A DNA stretch of 39,320 nucleotides. Origin: Anaerolineae bacterium (GTDB lineage Bacteria > Chloroflexota > Anaerolineae > Anaerolineales > Villigracilaceae). Of the stretch, positions 23,363-32,511 are shown in pieces. The first letter of the stretch is position 1. Every line of letters begins with the position of its first letter. Location: the NCBI GenBank assembly GCA_018648685.1, contig JABGQT010000105.1:1-39320 (forward strand), read 5' to 3'. The translations under genes were made by a program, and so were the position numbers. The notes below the pieces were generated by a model. The model was not told the origin of the DNA and ran no database searches. It worked only from the letters and a program-made list of their open reading frames with translations.

Positions 23363-24388
23363 ATGAAAGTGATTATTCAAATACCATGTTATAACGAAGA
23401 AGATGCTTTACCTATCTCTCTCAAGGAGCTTCCACGCCAATTGGATGGGGTAGATGAAGTCGAGTGGCTTATTATCAATGATGGTAGTGAAGATAAAACT
23501 GTGGAAAAAGCTATTAAAGGTGGCGCAGATTATGTAATATCCCATACTAACAATCTTGGTTTAGCACAAGCTTTTCTCTCTGGCATGACAGCTGCTATCC
23601 ATTTTGGAGCGGACATCATTGTGAATACCGATGCTGATAATCAGTATTGCGCGAAAGATATACAAAAACTTATAGCTCCTATTTTAAACAATAGAGCAGA
23701 GTATGTGATTGGTACGCGCCCAGTAAAAGACATTCGTCACTGGTCACCTCTCAAGAAGAATTTGCAATTTTTTGGCAGTTGGGTTGTTCGAAAAGCTGCA
23801 CAAACTAATGTTGTGGATGCGCCTAGCGGGTTTCGAGCTATTAAGCGTGCGGCAGCAATGCGTCTTCATGTTTTCAATCGCTATACCTACACCATAGAAA
23901 CCATTATTCAAGCAGGACATCTTAAGATACCGATGCTTTGCATACCTGTTCGTACTAATAAAGAAATTCGCCCGTCTCGGCTTATGTCTGGTATTCCTAA
24001 TTACCTTAAACGATCTTTTTCAACTATCATTCGCAGTTTTATGGCATATGATCCTCTTCGTTTCTTTCTTATCCCCGCAACTACTTTTTTGGCTGTCACT
24101 GTTATTCTTGGAATGCGATATTTATATTTTTTTTCCATTGGAGAGGGTAAAGGACATGTCCAATCTCTAATATTGGCTTTGGCTCTATTTGTTCTTAGTA
24201 CAGCTTTTTTTATCGTTGGTCTTCTCTCAGACCTAATTGCGGTGAATCGACAAATACTAGAAGGTGTGGACTACCGGTTGCGGAGACTAGAAGCCCAGAA
24301 AATTGAAAATACATCTGTTGAATCGGAACATGAAATCATTTTCAATCGAGCTTATCTTGTTTTTCATCGCAAACAGATAAATAGCTAA
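23363..24388 (+). CDS. family 2 glycosyltransferase with C-terminal membrane helices
   Basis: 341 aa. The GT-A fold of the polyprenyl-phosphate sugar synthase type covers residues 1-215: 'VIIQIPCYNEEDALP', 'IINDGSEDKT', and the metal-binding DxD in 'NTDADNQY'. Two transmembrane helices (about 235-257 and 268-292) anchor the C terminus. It probably loads a sugar onto a polyprenyl phosphate at the cytoplasmic face, forming the donor for PMT/GT87-type transferases; this fits the adjacent LAB_N protein and the GT87-like gene on the other strand. Acceptor and sugar are unknown. Ribosome-binding site weak. Confidence 0.9.
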   Translation: MKVIIQIPCYNEEDALPISLKELPRQLDGVDEVEWLIINDGSEDKTVEKAIKGGADYVISHTNNLGLAQAFLSGMTAAIHFGADIIVNTDADNQYCAKDIQKLIAPILNNRAEYVIGTRPVKDIRHWSPLKKNLQFFGSWVVRKAAQTNVVDAPSGFRAIKRAAAMRLHVFNRYTYTIETIIQAGHLKIPMLCIPVRTNKEIRPSRLMSGIPNYLKRSFSTIIRSFMAYDPLRFFLIPATTFLAVTVILGMRYLYFFSIGEGKGHVQSLILALALFVLSTAFFIVGLLSDLIAVNRQILEGVDYRLRRLEAQKIENTSVESEHEIIFNRAYLVFHRKQINS

Positions 24389-24430
24389 AATCTCACTATC
24401 AGCTGAATTATCGAAAGGCAATAACCCAGA

Positions 24431-25666
24431 TCAGATGTTTTCTTCAGAAAACATCTCTCCATTTTTAGATGGGCGGATAAAATAATATAAACTCAACAAT
24501 AGAATCGGCAGGGGGTAAAAATCAAGGAAATAGATTAAATTATCCCCCACAATCCAAGTCCTTCCTGCATAAAAGAAAATCCAACTAAAGCCAATCCAAA
24601 TGACTAATAAAATTCCCAACCAAAAACTTTTTGACTTGAGTTTCTCTGTTCCATATTGTAAAAGCAGAATAACACCGGGTAACATAGCAATATAGTTACT
24701 CTTTGCCGAGGTGATCCCAATCAAATGCATAGTTGCAAAGGTGATGCTTGCCGCCCACAGGAAGACAGGAAAATCTCTTCCGTAAGATTTTGTCCAAGCA
24801 TAAGCCAAAATAAATAGGCTAAGAATGGTTAGACCCCAAGCTATCGTATCCGCAAGATGAACAGACATCCAATAGGATAAGATCGCACGCGGCGTACTCG
24901 GGCTGGCCGTTCCTGTATAAGTTGTTATGTCTTTGATGAATTCAGAAAGCCAATTAGGTTGCAAGAAAAATGATGCCCCAAGAAGAAAGAGCATCGTTAC
25001 AAGAGAAAAGTAAATGACCATCAACCGCTTTTTCGAAAAAGCCCAAACCCAGACCAAAACAAAAAAGAGAATCACCATTTGAGGCTTTATCGTAGATAAA
25101 GCAAGAAATACCCCTGCCCAAGCATCAGATTTACGCGATAAAAAGAAAAGTGAAAGGATTGCAAATAATGCTGCCAAACTCGAAGGATTGCCATCAATTA
25201 ATGCCTGAAAAAAATCAGCTGTGAAGATTGCAAAGAGAATTAATCCCAATAAAATCGGCTTTGTAGGCTTATAGCCTATCATTTTCGTGGAAAGAAAAAT
25301 CATCCCTATATGAGCTAACTGCATGGTTGTCATCCACACCACGCGTGCAAGAACAAAGTCTTTTATAAGAGCAAAGGGCAAAAGAGCAAACATTGTATGG
25401 TAAGGATACGCAAACATACCTGGGATTTCTTTCCCCTCACGGGCATGTCCATGATGAACTAATTCCACTTCGAGCTCTACTTGGTCGCTATATGGGTTAT
25501 CGTAACCTTCAACAAAAACCAAGCGAGTAGGTAACCATCGATATAAAAAATCTGCTCCCCCGGGTTCATTTTGTGCAAAAATATAATTCCCAACAAACAA
25601 GAGAGCCGTGAATACTGCAATAAGCAAAATAAGTGACCAATAGTTTTCTAATTTCCCTTTGTTCAT
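24431..25666 (-). CDS. GT87-like (DUF2029) polyprenol-phosphate-dependent glycosyltransferase
   Basis: 411 aa with about ten transmembrane helices. An early external loop has the acidic 'GGADFLYRW' and 'GYDNPYSDQ', followed by 'AYPYHTMFALLPF' and a mid-protein 'LALSTIKPQMVI'. The K-P-Q/H motif and the Pro-Tyr-rich first loop are typical of GT87/DUF2029 mannosyltransferase-type enzymes, which transfer sugars from polyprenyl-phosphate donors outside the membrane. It is convergent with the GT2 gene 42 bp away; a hairpin overlaps its stop codon (24433-24456). The substrate is unknown. Confidence 0.82.
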   Translation of the reverse strand: MNKGKLENYWSLILLIAVFTALLFVGNYIFAQNEPGGADFLYRWLPTRLVFVEGYDNPYSDQVELEVELVHHGHAREGKEIPGMFAYPYHTMFALLPFALIKDFVLARVVWMTTMQLAHIGMIFLSTKMIGYKPTKPILLGLILFAIFTADFFQALIDGNPSSLAALFAILSLFFLSRKSDAWAGVFLALSTIKPQMVILFFVLVWVWAFSKKRLMVIYFSLVTMLFLLGASFFLQPNWLSEFIKDITTYTGTASPSTPRAILSYWMSVHLADTIAWGLTILSLFILAYAWTKSYGRDFPVFLWAASITFATMHLIGITSAKSNYIAMLPGVILLLQYGTEKLKSKSFWLGILLVIWIGFSWIFFYAGRTWIVGDNLIYFLDFYPLPILLLSLYYFIRPSKNGEMFSEENI

Positions 25667-25762
25667 TATTCTCTTGACCTTTATCTAATTAATAATGCCT
25701 TTGATTAATTACCGCTAAAATGACATTAACAGGATAATCACCTTTCGTCAAGCAGAATCTAA

Positions 25763-25796
25763 ATAAAAAAGGCGATGGGAAATCCCATCGCCTTTT
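25763..25796 (-). terminator. intrinsic terminator of the DUF2202 gene
   Basis: Perfect arms around a 2-base loop (AAAAGGCGATGGGA and its complement), then a T-run on the minus strand. Confidence 0.9.
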
Positions 25797-25812
25797 CTCT
25801 CAGCATAATTCT

Positions 25813-26664
25813 CTAATTTCTACCACTACCATGACCTCCGTTCCCACCGTGTCCGCCACCTCGAGCATTCTCTGCGCTGATGATCGCGTCATAGGCTTCT
25901 TGGGACATATATTGCGGAACATAAGTTTCGCCTGTAAGGGATTCTAGTTGGGATACGAATGCTCGTAGATGATTCTCGGAGCCAGCCAAAAGGTTTTCGT
26001 AAACCCATTCGATATTTGCTTCTTCTGTTCCTTCAAGATATTCGATTAGGTCGAGAATATCAATTTCTTCAATCGCTGCCCCAACTTTTAGCGCATCTTC
26101 AAGCGACGCGCTACCCGTCTCAACCAATTGATCGTTGAGTGCTTGTAGATCTTCATTTGCAAAGACGCCAATAGTATCATCTGTTACGGGGTCAGCGATC
26201 TCGTACATTTCTAATAAACTTTTGACTGCGTCTGTATGCGTCTGTTCGCTCGCAGCAATATTACTAAAGGGGCGTAATCCCCATTGATCGTAAAGCGTCA
26301 AATAAACGTCACGGGCGAGCTTTTCTTCTTCACGCATGAAGGCTAAACCATCTGCTTCCGCTTCGCTGATCTCACCTATCGCATAAGCAGGTACTTGGCT
26401 AGCCATTCCATCTCCATGTTGTCCACCGCCATGCTGACCATGACCGCCTCCACTTGGACATTCTCCATCACATTCTTCGTTGCCAGTTCCCGGTCCATTG
26501 CCATAACCTACGCTTGTAGGATTGGCAGCAGGATTTTCAGGATACTCGGCTGCAACATCATCGACAACAGCAACAGAGTCCACCGGGGCAAGGGGCTGAC
26601 AAGCGCTGATAACTACAGCGGTCAATGCCAATAAAGATATAAATAGAACTGTTTTCTTTTTCAT
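25813..26664 (-). CDS. DUF2202 ferritin-like lipoprotein
   Basis: 283 aa, lipobox ISAC (Cys22), then a Gly/His-rich linker with a Cys pair ('EECDGECPSGGGHG'). Residues 95-265 are the DUF2202 four-helix domain: 'FMREEEKLARDVYLTLYDQWG', 'ASEQTHTDAVKSLLEMY' and 'SENHLRAFVSQLE'. The E-x-x-K-L, E-x-x-H and E-x-H patterns are those of ferritin-like di-metal proteins, so metal binding is likely. A His/Gly-rich tail ends the protein. Physiological role unknown; metal storage or oxidative protection are possible. The upstream region carries a degenerate form of the triple-half-site promoter. Confidence 0.88.
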   Translation of the reverse strand: MKKKTVLFISLLALTAVVISACQPLAPVDSVAVVDDVAAEYPENPAANPTSVGYGNGPGTGNEECDGECPSGGGHGQHGGGQHGDGMASQVPAYAIGEISEAEADGLAFMREEEKLARDVYLTLYDQWGLRPFSNIAASEQTHTDAVKSLLEMYEIADPVTDDTIGVFANEDLQALNDQLVETGSASLEDALKVGAAIEEIDILDLIEYLEGTEEANIEWVYENLLAGSENHLRAFVSQLESLTGETYVPQYMSQEAYDAIISAENARGGGHGGNGGHGSGRN

Positions 26665-26717
26665 TTTTTCTCCTAATGCTTTTCAAAAAGCTATATTTTC
26701 TTTGAATTTACACGCTT

Positions 26718-26761
26718 AGTGTACAAAAGAAATGTAAAAAATGTTTATTCCTTTTGTAAAG
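26718..26761 (-). promoter_or_regulatory. possible degenerate member of the triple-half-site promoter family
   Basis: TACACT (minus strand) lies at 26718-26723. Heptamers in the expected register are TGTAAAA (26733), TTTATTC (26744) and TGTAAAG (26755). Spacing equals sites A, C, D and E, but the sequence match is weak. Confidence 0.35.
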
Positions 26762-26773
26762 ATTTCATAAAGC

Positions 26774-26805
26774 AAAAAGCGGATGATTTTACTCATCCGC
26801 TTTTT
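26774..26805. terminator. intrinsic terminator after the P-type ATPase gene
   Basis: Perfect 13-base arms with a 6-base loop and T-runs on both strands. It follows the ATPase stop at 26820 on the minus strand. Confidence 0.85.
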
Positions 26806-26819
26806 TATTTCAAGCAATT

Positions 26820-29753
26820 TTATGCTTTTTTACGCCGCAAGAAAAACTTGGTGATCTCTTCAGAAACCGCAGGGATGAGCGAAAGCCCAAGCACCACGCC
26901 CCACTCGGTAGATGTCAGAAAATGCGTGTTGAAAATTGGCTGTAGGAAAGGCACGTTCACGACCAAGATCACCAACACCATCGAAAAGCCAACTGCATAT
27001 TGCATATATTTATTCGAGAAAATTCCAATATTCCACAGCGATGCTTTCTCTGAACGGACTGTATAAGAGCGGAATAACTCAGCAAGGGATAGGGTGACAA
27101 AAGCCATTGTCTCTGCCGTAATGACATCTACGCCACGCCAATCGTGTTGCAGCAAATAGACTAGCGGATTCGTTCCTGATGGTACGCTTGCTCCCGCTTC
27201 CAAATGCCAGAGCAGCCCCAAGGCGAATGCCGTTAAAACTGCTCCCGTTTGAGTGATCGTCTGGATAATGATCCCCGTACGCATCGGGCCATGAATGATC
27301 GGCTCGTCTTTTGGACGAGGCTTATTGTCCATCACGTCAGGATCGCCTTTTTCCATAGCGAGCGCCAATGCCGGGGCGCCATCGGTGACGAGGTTCAGCC
27401 AGAGAAGCTGAATTGCCGTCAGGGGGGCTGGCAACCCAGCCAAAGTGGCAAGGAAAATGATCATGATCTCAGCAACGTTACTCGAGAGCAGGAAGAATAC
27501 GAACTTCCGAATATTACTGTAAATGATCCTGCCTTGCTCCACAGCGTGAACGATGCTGGCGTAGTTATCATTTGTCAGCACCATATCTGCCGTTTCTTTT
27601 GCCACATCCGTGCCCGTGATTCCCATTGCTACGCCAATATCCGAGCGTTTAATAGCGGGGGCATCATTTACGCCATCGCCTGTCATGGCAACGACTTCAC
27701 CGTTGGCTTGAAGGGCGTCCACGATCCGCATTTTATGTTCAGGGGAGACACGGGCGAAAACGTCAGTCTCTTCAATTTCATTGATGAGGGCATCATCGCT
27801 GATAGTATCAAGGTCTGCGCCAGTGAGCACTTTTTTACCCGGGCGCATTAGCCCAATATCTTCGGCGATGGCTTTGGCCGTGTTGGGAAAATCACCCGTA
27901 ATCATAATGGTGCGGATGCCAGCCTTGGCAGCGTTTGCCAACGCAGGGCTGACTTCCATACGGGCGGGATCGATCATGCCGAGCAAGCCAACAAAAACGA
28001 GATCATGCTCCAACTCTTCAACGCGTGCGCCTTCATCGGGGACATCTTTTTCAAGTCTATAGGCAACGCCTATAACGCGTAAAGCGTTTTTCGTCATACT
28101 ATCGTTCGCTGCCAAAATACGATTGCGAGCAGCGTCTGTCAGCGGCAGGATATTATCGTCCATGCCCTGATACTGGGTGCAGAGATTAAGCACCATATCG
28201 GGCGCGCCTTTGACGGTGATAATATCCCAATCTCTATAGCGTTCATCTGTAAAAGGGGAAAGGTCTTCGACACGGGGAATATCCACATCGTTGACTGTGA
28301 TCATTCGCTTTCGCTCTGAATCGAAGGGTATCTCACTCTCACGGGGATAAGCTTTTGCCAATTCTGTTGAAAAACCACCTGCTTTCGCAGCGGCAACCAA
28401 CAAGGCCCCTTCGGTGGGATCGCCAACAACGCGATAAGTTGTTTGTTCTTTGCTTTCACCTGTTTGTTCAATAAAAGAATCGTTATTGAGAACGCCCAGC
28501 CAAAGTGCTGTTAGTACAGCAGGGTAGTTTTTGAAATCAATTTCTCGCTCGTCTACAGCAAAGGTCCCTTCCGGGACATAGCCTGTACCACTCACATCTA
28601 CGAAATTGCCATCTACCCAGAGTTGGGTGACTGTCATTTCGTTTTGTGTCAGGGTTCCGGTTTTATCGGAACAAATTGTGGTGGCGGAACCAAGTGTTTC
28701 CACCGAGGACAATTTTCGGATGAGAGCGTGTCGCCGCACCATTTCCCGCATACCCAGTGCGAGGGAGATCGTCACAACAGCAGCTAATCCTTCTGGCACG
28801 GCGGCGATTGCCAAAGAGATGGCGATGATGAAGGCATCTGTAATCTCTTTGCTAAATTGAGAGAAGTATTCGCCGGGAGCTTGGAAAAGAAGATTGGAAT
28901 CGGTGTAATTAAAAACAGCAACGACAAAAACGATAGCGACCAAAACAAGAGAAATAATACTGAGCGTTTTGCCCAGCTCATCAAGACGTTTTTGAAGCGG
29001 AGTCTCTTCGGCTTCGACAGTGGAGAGCATTTCGGCAATAAGCCCAAGCTGAGTGCGCATCCCTGTATCGGTGACAACACCACGCCCACGACCATAAGAG
29101 ATGGTCGTGCCCATAAAGGCGGTGTTTTTTCGATCACCAAGGGGAACATTTTGGTCTAGCAAAGCCGATGCATTCTTTTGCACCGGAAGCGACTCGCCCG
29201 TAAGCGAAGCCTCTTCTACGCGCAGATTAACGGCTTCGATCAGACGCACATCAGCGGGAACGTAATTACCTGCTTCAAGATAAACGATGTCACCAGGAAC
29301 AAGCTCCGGCGAGGGAATGGATGTTCTCTGCCCATCACGAAAAACCTGTGCATCTGGGGCAGACATCTTTTTTAGCGAAGCAAGGGCTTCTTCTGCTTTG
29401 CCTTCCTGAACAAGACCAAGAATGGCATTTAAGACAACGATGAGAAGAATAGCGCCTGCTTCAACAAATTCAGCGATCTCACCAGTGTGCCTATATTCCT
29501 GTATACCGATCAGACCTGAAACACCTGCTGCCACAAGCAAGAGCATCACGACAAAATTATTTAGCTGTGCCCAAAGCATCACCCAAAAACTTGGGCGAGG
29601 GGCTTCAACAAGTTGATTTTTGCCATAGTGTTCCAGGCGTTTCGCGGCTTCAGCAGATGTTAACCCATCTTCCTGTACTTCAAGGTGTTGAAGTACAGAT
29701 TTAGGGTCAAGAGAGTGCCATGCTTCGTGTTTTTCGTTATTTCCATTATCCAT
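26820..29753 (-). CDS. P2A-type cation-transporting ATPase, probably Mn2+ (or Ca2+) exporter
   Basis: 977 aa, full length. Actuator TGES at 185-188, phosphorylation motif DKTGTLT with Asp363, and hinge '[10 protein letters not shown]' from 690. Transmembrane ligands resemble SERCA: PEGL in helix 4, N-x-x-E in 'SSNVAEI' of helix 5, and 'NLVTDG' of helix 6. By sequence it is a Ca2+/Mn2+ P2A pump. The leader contains what I read as a yybP-ykoY manganese riboswitch, and in Lactococcus a P2A ATPase under that riboswitch is linked to manganese export. I therefore favour Mn2+ efflux. The start codon is preceded by a T-run without a clear Shine-Dalgarno sequence. Monocistronic. Confidence 0.92.
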   Translation of the reverse strand: MDNGNNEKHEAWHSLDPKSVLQHLEVQEDGLTSAEAAKRLEHYGKNQLVEAPRPSFWVMLWAQLNNFVVMLLLVAAGVSGLIGIQEYRHTGEIAEFVEAGAILLIVVLNAILGLVQEGKAEEALASLKKMSAPDAQVFRDGQRTSIPSPELVPGDIVYLEAGNYVPADVRLIEAVNLRVEEASLTGESLPVQKNASALLDQNVPLGDRKNTAFMGTTISYGRGRGVVTDTGMRTQLGLIAEMLSTVEAEETPLQKRLDELGKTLSIISLVLVAIVFVVAVFNYTDSNLLFQAPGEYFSQFSKEITDAFIIAISLAIAAVPEGLAAVVTISLALGMREMVRRHALIRKLSSVETLGSATTICSDKTGTLTQNEMTVTQLWVDGNFVDVSGTGYVPEGTFAVDEREIDFKNYPAVLTALWLGVLNNDSFIEQTGESKEQTTYRVVGDPTEGALLVAAAKAGGFSTELAKAYPRESEIPFDSERKRMITVNDVDIPRVEDLSPFTDERYRDWDIITVKGAPDMVLNLCTQYQGMDDNILPLTDAARNRILAANDSMTKNALRVIGVAYRLEKDVPDEGARVEELEHDLVFVGLLGMIDPARMEVSPALANAAKAGIRTIMITGDFPNTAKAIAEDIGLMRPGKKVLTGADLDTISDDALINEIEETDVFARVSPEHKMRIVDALQANGEVVAMTGDGVNDAPAIKRSDIGVAMGITGTDVAKETADMVLTNDNYASIVHAVEQGRIIYSNIRKFVFFLLSSNVAEIMIIFLATLAGLPAPLTAIQLLWLNLVTDGAPALALAMEKGDPDVMDNKPRPKDEPIIHGPMRTGIIIQTITQTGAVLTAFALGLLWHLEAGASVPSGTNPLVYLLQHDWRGVDVITAETMAFVTLSLAELFRSYTVRSEKASLWNIGIFSNKYMQYAVGFSMVLVILVVNVPFLQPIFNTHFLTSTEWGVVLGLSLIPAVSEEITKFFLRRKKA

Positions 29754-29773
29754 TTTTTTTACCAGAGATTAGA

Positions 29774-29823
29774 TAGGAGCGGGGCTGCCCCCTTCGGGGG
29801 TGCTTCGCAAAGACCCGCCCCTA
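29774..29823. repeat. palindromic repeat with GC-rich ends in the ATPase leader
   Basis: Outer arms TAGGAGCGGG and CCCGCCCCTA (one mismatch) enclose CCCCC-TTC-GGGGG and TGC-TTC-GCA hairpins. It resembles a widespread intergenic repeat type and lies between the riboswitch terminator and the start codon. Confidence 0.6.
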
Positions 29824-29842
29824 CAGTAAGTGTGAAGCGTGT

Positions 29843-29881
29843 GTAAAAAAAGACCAACACGCATACTAGCGTGTTGGTCTT
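29843..29881 (-). terminator. riboswitch expression-platform terminator
   Basis: Perfect 13-base arms (29850-29862 and 29869-29881) are followed on the minus strand by seven T. Its 5' arm includes the GACCAAC that would otherwise close helix P1 of the upstream aptamer, so the two structures exclude each other. Confidence 0.88.
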
Positions 29882-30001
29882 GCCTTCGCATAAGAGCGTT
29901 GAGTTGCCGAGAGTCGGGCAGGGAAACTGCCTAGAACTCTGTGTTGACGACAATTCATCCTGCAAATGTGTTTATAAATGCAGGCGGCTACTCCCCAACG
30001 A
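29853..30001 (-). ncRNA. yybP-ykoY (manganese) riboswitch
   Basis: On the minus strand the element opens with GTTGGGGAGTAGCC, contains 'GTCGTCAACACAG', and closes with GCAAGACCAAC. GGGGAGTAG, CGTCAACA and GCAAGACC are the conserved blocks of yybP-ykoY aptamers, and GTTGG pairs with CCAAC to form P1. Mn2+ binding would stabilise P1 and prevent the overlapping terminator, turning on the downstream exporter. The 304-bp gap 29754-30057 is made of this, its terminator, promoter and the repeat at 29774. Confidence 0.88.
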
Positions 30002-30006
30002 GGAAG

Positions 30007-30035
30007 AGTTTACTTCTTTCAATGATGCAAGTCAA
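30007..30035 (-). promoter_or_regulatory. promoter of the riboswitch-ATPase transcript
   Basis: TTGACT (30030-30035), a 17-bp spacer and TAAACT (30007-30012) on the minus strand, just after the stop of the upstream membrane-protein gene. Confidence 0.75.
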
Positions 30036-30057
30036 GAAAAAGTAGTTAAGAGATTTG

Positions 30058-30804
30058 TTAGTTCTTTGCCTCTTCGCCCAAAAGAAAACGAATCTCAGAG
30101 AAATAGCCCTTCATATACTCTAATAAGCTATAAAGCAAAAGTGCCACGCCGCCTAGTTCGAGCGTCTCTTCAACAGTAGCGATCATCTGAAATGAAAAGT
30201 TTCGGGTATCGTTATAATTTGCAAAACGCCCGCCGATCACCTCGAATCCCAACGCCCCGCCAAAGAAGAGAATAGCCGATGTCAAAAAGAGAACTTTATA
30301 TCGTTTCTCCAAATGCAAGAAAAAGAGAAAATAAAGCAACCCAAAGATCAAAACAAAGGCGATCCCAGGAATGACCCATTTGAAATAAAAAAGTCCGTTG
30401 AAATCGGGCAAATCCTTAAAAAGCTTTGTAAACTTTTCATGCATTGCTGTAAATTCATCCACAGAGAAAAGGAGCAACAAAAAAGCCAACCCTTTCCAAT
30501 GGATACGGAACTTATCTTTTTGTGCCTTCTTCCATGCCGCAATAATAAAGAGCAAAATAGAAGCTGCCAAAAGCTGAAAAGTCGCAAAATAGGTCGGGAT
30601 ATTCATTTCCGTATTCATTGAAAAACGGTCAATATAAATATCCAGAAAAAACTCATGAAGCTGACTATAAACATGATAACGCTCTGGGAAAAAACGCAAA
30701 TAGAGAGCGATCACATTTAGGATAACAAGAGCAAAGGTTATTCCCAACAGGATTTTTAGGATTTTTTTTGAATTAAGTTCTGTAGAGAAATGAGATATAG
30801 TCAT
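30058..30804 (-). CDS. polytopic membrane protein with conserved acidic/His pattern, unknown function
   Basis: 248 aa, about six transmembrane helices. Charged residues stand at or next to membrane helices: 'SVDEFTAMHE' near residue 114, 'GFEVIGGRF' near 186, and 'TVEETLELGG' near 210. Asp/Glu/His placed this way in membrane helices often bind metal, as in membrane hydrolases, but I cannot name a family with confidence. It is transcribed separately from the ATPase gene, whose promoter lies just beyond its stop. Start ATG 30804 has no obvious ribosome-binding site. Confidence 0.7.
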   Translation of the reverse strand: MTISHFSTELNSKKILKILLGITFALVILNVIALYLRFFPERYHVYSQLHEFFLDIYIDRFSMNTEMNIPTYFATFQLLAASILLFIIAAWKKAQKDKFRIHWKGLAFLLLLFSVDEFTAMHEKFTKLFKDLPDFNGLFYFKWVIPGIAFVLIFGLLYFLFFLHLEKRYKVLFLTSAILFFGGALGFEVIGGRFANYNDTRNFSFQMIATVEETLELGGVALLLYSLLEYMKGYFSEIRFLLGEEAKN

Positions 30805-30896
30805 ATTCTTTTAAGTAATTGAGATAAAGGGGATCGCTCTTGAAAATAGAAGTGATACCCTTTAATAAAGTAGGTTTCTATATTTAATTATTCTCG

Positions 30897-32156
30897 TTAA
30901 ATATCCTCAGGCGTGATGCGCGTCCCCGCAGGGATATTCGTGTTCTTCGGGATGATCACGATCCCATCCCGGACAACGAAGTGTTCTTCATCCATGTCCA
31001 TACCGCGGGCAAAAGGCTTGATAACAACACCCTCCCCTAGGCTGACGTTTTTATCCAGAATGACCCCTTCGATATCGCAATTCCTGCCTACGCCAACGGG
31101 TATCTCGCGCGCTTCTTTGGTCACGTAATTATCAGCGCCCATCACAATGCTATCTTTAATGCGTGCGCCTGCTCTAATGCGACTGCGCAAGCCGATCAGG
31201 GAGTGGGTAATATCTGCCTGACGGATTTTACAGCCATCGGCAAGTAAAACTTCTTTCAGGTGGCTATCTTCTACAATGGAGCCGGGCAAATAGCGGGCGT
31301 GTGTGTATATGGGGCTTTTTTTGCTGTAGAAGTTGAACTCTGCATCTGCTCGTGTTAATTCGAGATTGGTGTCATAAAAGGCGCGGATCGTTCCAATATC
31401 GCGCCAGTAACCATCAAAGTCGAAGCCGACAACATTATGCGTTTCAATTGCATGAGGGATAACATCACTGCCAAAATCATCGTGTTCGGGATAATTATTA
31501 AGCAGGTCTACCAAAACCTGGGTTTTGAATAGGTAGATTCCCATTGAGCCGAGAAAAGGGCGTACTTCATCATCGCGGCTAACGAATTTATCTTGGGTTT
31601 CTTTATCTTTGGGCTTTTCAACAAAATCAGAAATACGCCCGTCTTCTTCGCGTTTGAGCAAGCCAAAACGGGGAGCGTCTTCTTTGAAGATGGGTTGTAC
31701 GGCAACCGTTACATCGGCATCATTTTCAAGATGGAAATCAGCCATCTCTTTATAATTCATCCTGTATAGATGATCCCCTGCCAGAATGAGCGTATGCTCG
31801 GCACCTGTCACTTGAATTTCATTCAATTGCTTGCGGACGGCATCGGCCGTGCCTTGATACCAATCGGCGCTTTCTGGCGTTTGCTCGGCAGCAAGGATTT
31901 GTACCCAACCGGTGTGGAAGGTATCAAAATTGTAGGTACGGGTGATATGCTTATGTAGCGACACAGTATTGAACTGTGTCAGTACGGCGATCCGATAAAT
32001 GCCGGAATTAATACAATTGCTTAGGGTTGTGTCAATCAGTCTATATTTGCCTGCAATTGGCACCGCAGGTTTGGCACGAAGTTTGGTGAGAGGGTATAAA
32101 CGCGTTCCTTGTCCCCCACCCATGATAACAGCAAGAATATTGTCTAATTCGGGCAT
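30897..32156 (-). CDS. glgC: glucose-1-phosphate adenylyltransferase (ADP-glucose pyrophosphorylase)
   Basis: 419 aa, normal length. It makes ADP-glucose from glucose-1-phosphate and ATP, the committing step of bacterial glycogen synthesis. Motifs: 'VIMGGGQGTRLYPLTKLRAKPAVP' region (nucleotidyl-transfer loop), 'GWVQILAAEQT', 'WYQGTADAV', 'LAGDHLYRM' and 'FVEKP'. The C-terminal third is a left-handed beta-helix with hexapeptide-type repeats. No other glg gene is in the window. AAAAGGAG precedes the ATG. Regulation by metabolites is typical of the family but cannot be read here. Confidence 0.97.
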   Translation of the reverse strand: MPELDNILAVIMGGGQGTRLYPLTKLRAKPAVPIAGKYRLIDTTLSNCINSGIYRIAVLTQFNTVSLHKHITRTYNFDTFHTGWVQILAAEQTPESADWYQGTADAVRKQLNEIQVTGAEHTLILAGDHLYRMNYKEMADFHLENDADVTVAVQPIFKEDAPRFGLLKREEDGRISDFVEKPKDKETQDKFVSRDDEVRPFLGSMGIYLFKTQVLVDLLNNYPEHDDFGSDVIPHAIETHNVVGFDFDGYWRDIGTIRAFYDTNLELTRADAEFNFYSKKSPIYTHARYLPGSIVEDSHLKEVLLADGCKIRQADITHSLIGLRSRIRAGARIKDSIVMGADNYVTKEAREIPVGVGRNCDIEGVILDKNVSLGEGVVIKPFARGMDMDEEHFVVRDGIVIIPKNTNIPAGTRITPEDI

Positions 32157-32243
32157 GTTTTTCTCCTTTTTTTACGACAGATAAATAATATCATAGGATA
32201 AAAGAAGACTGCCCCCAAAGTGATGTTTCATCGTTTTATAAGG

Positions 32244-32279
32244 ATAAAAAACACGCCCTTCTCTTCTGAGAAGGGCGTG
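32244..32279 (-). terminator. intrinsic terminator of tRNA-Leu
   Basis: Perfect 12-base arms (32252-32263 and 32268-32279) with a 4-base loop, then TTTTTT on the minus strand. Confidence 0.9.
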
Positions 32280-32290
32280 CTATAATGCTG

Positions 32291-32372
32291 TGCCGAAGGA
32301 GGGAATCGAACCCTCACTCCCAAGGGAACACGAGTTTGAGTCGTGCGCGTCTGCCAGTTCCGCCACTTCGGC
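32291..32372 (-). tRNA. tRNA-Leu (anticodon CAA)
   Basis: Acceptor arms GCCGAAG and CTTCGGC with discriminator A. The anticodon stem CACGA/TCGTG encloses the loop CTCAAAC, giving anticodon CAA for UUG. There is a long class II variable arm and the T-loop sequence GGTTCGATTCC. The 3' CCA is not encoded. It is flanked by a strong promoter and terminator. Confidence 0.95.
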
Positions 32373-32409
32373 ATATCTCAAAAGAGATCTTTTGGCTACA
32401 GCGGAAGAA

Positions 32410-32438
32410 AGTATACACAGACCATGCACAGAGGTCAA
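32410..32438 (-). promoter_or_regulatory. promoter of tRNA-Leu
   Basis: TTGACC (32433-32438), a 17-bp spacer and TATACT (32410-32415) on the minus strand, about 40 bp before the tRNA 5' end. Confidence 0.85.
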
Positions 32439-32453
32439 GGATTAAATAACCAT

Positions 32454-32486
32454 AGACCTGACAGGTTTTAAAAACCTGTCAGGTCT
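32454..32486. repeat. palindromic repeat (copy 1), 16-bp perfect arms
   Basis: AGACCTGACAGGTTTT is followed after one base by its exact complement. A near-identical copy lies at 34736. It sits between the tRNA promoter and ychF. Confidence 0.8.
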
Positions 32487-32511
32487 TATATAAAAAAACA
32501 GAGAGAAAAAG

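Noticed and set aside
24433..24456. Hairpin over the GT87-like stop codon as a terminator
   Set aside because: Ten-base arms pair perfectly, but no T-run follows on either strand, and the arms encode the C-terminal residues.
27249..27851. 200-aa plus-strand reading frame inside the P-type ATPase gene
   Set aside because: Antisense to the conserved hinge and transmembrane core of the ATPase, with no supporting signals.
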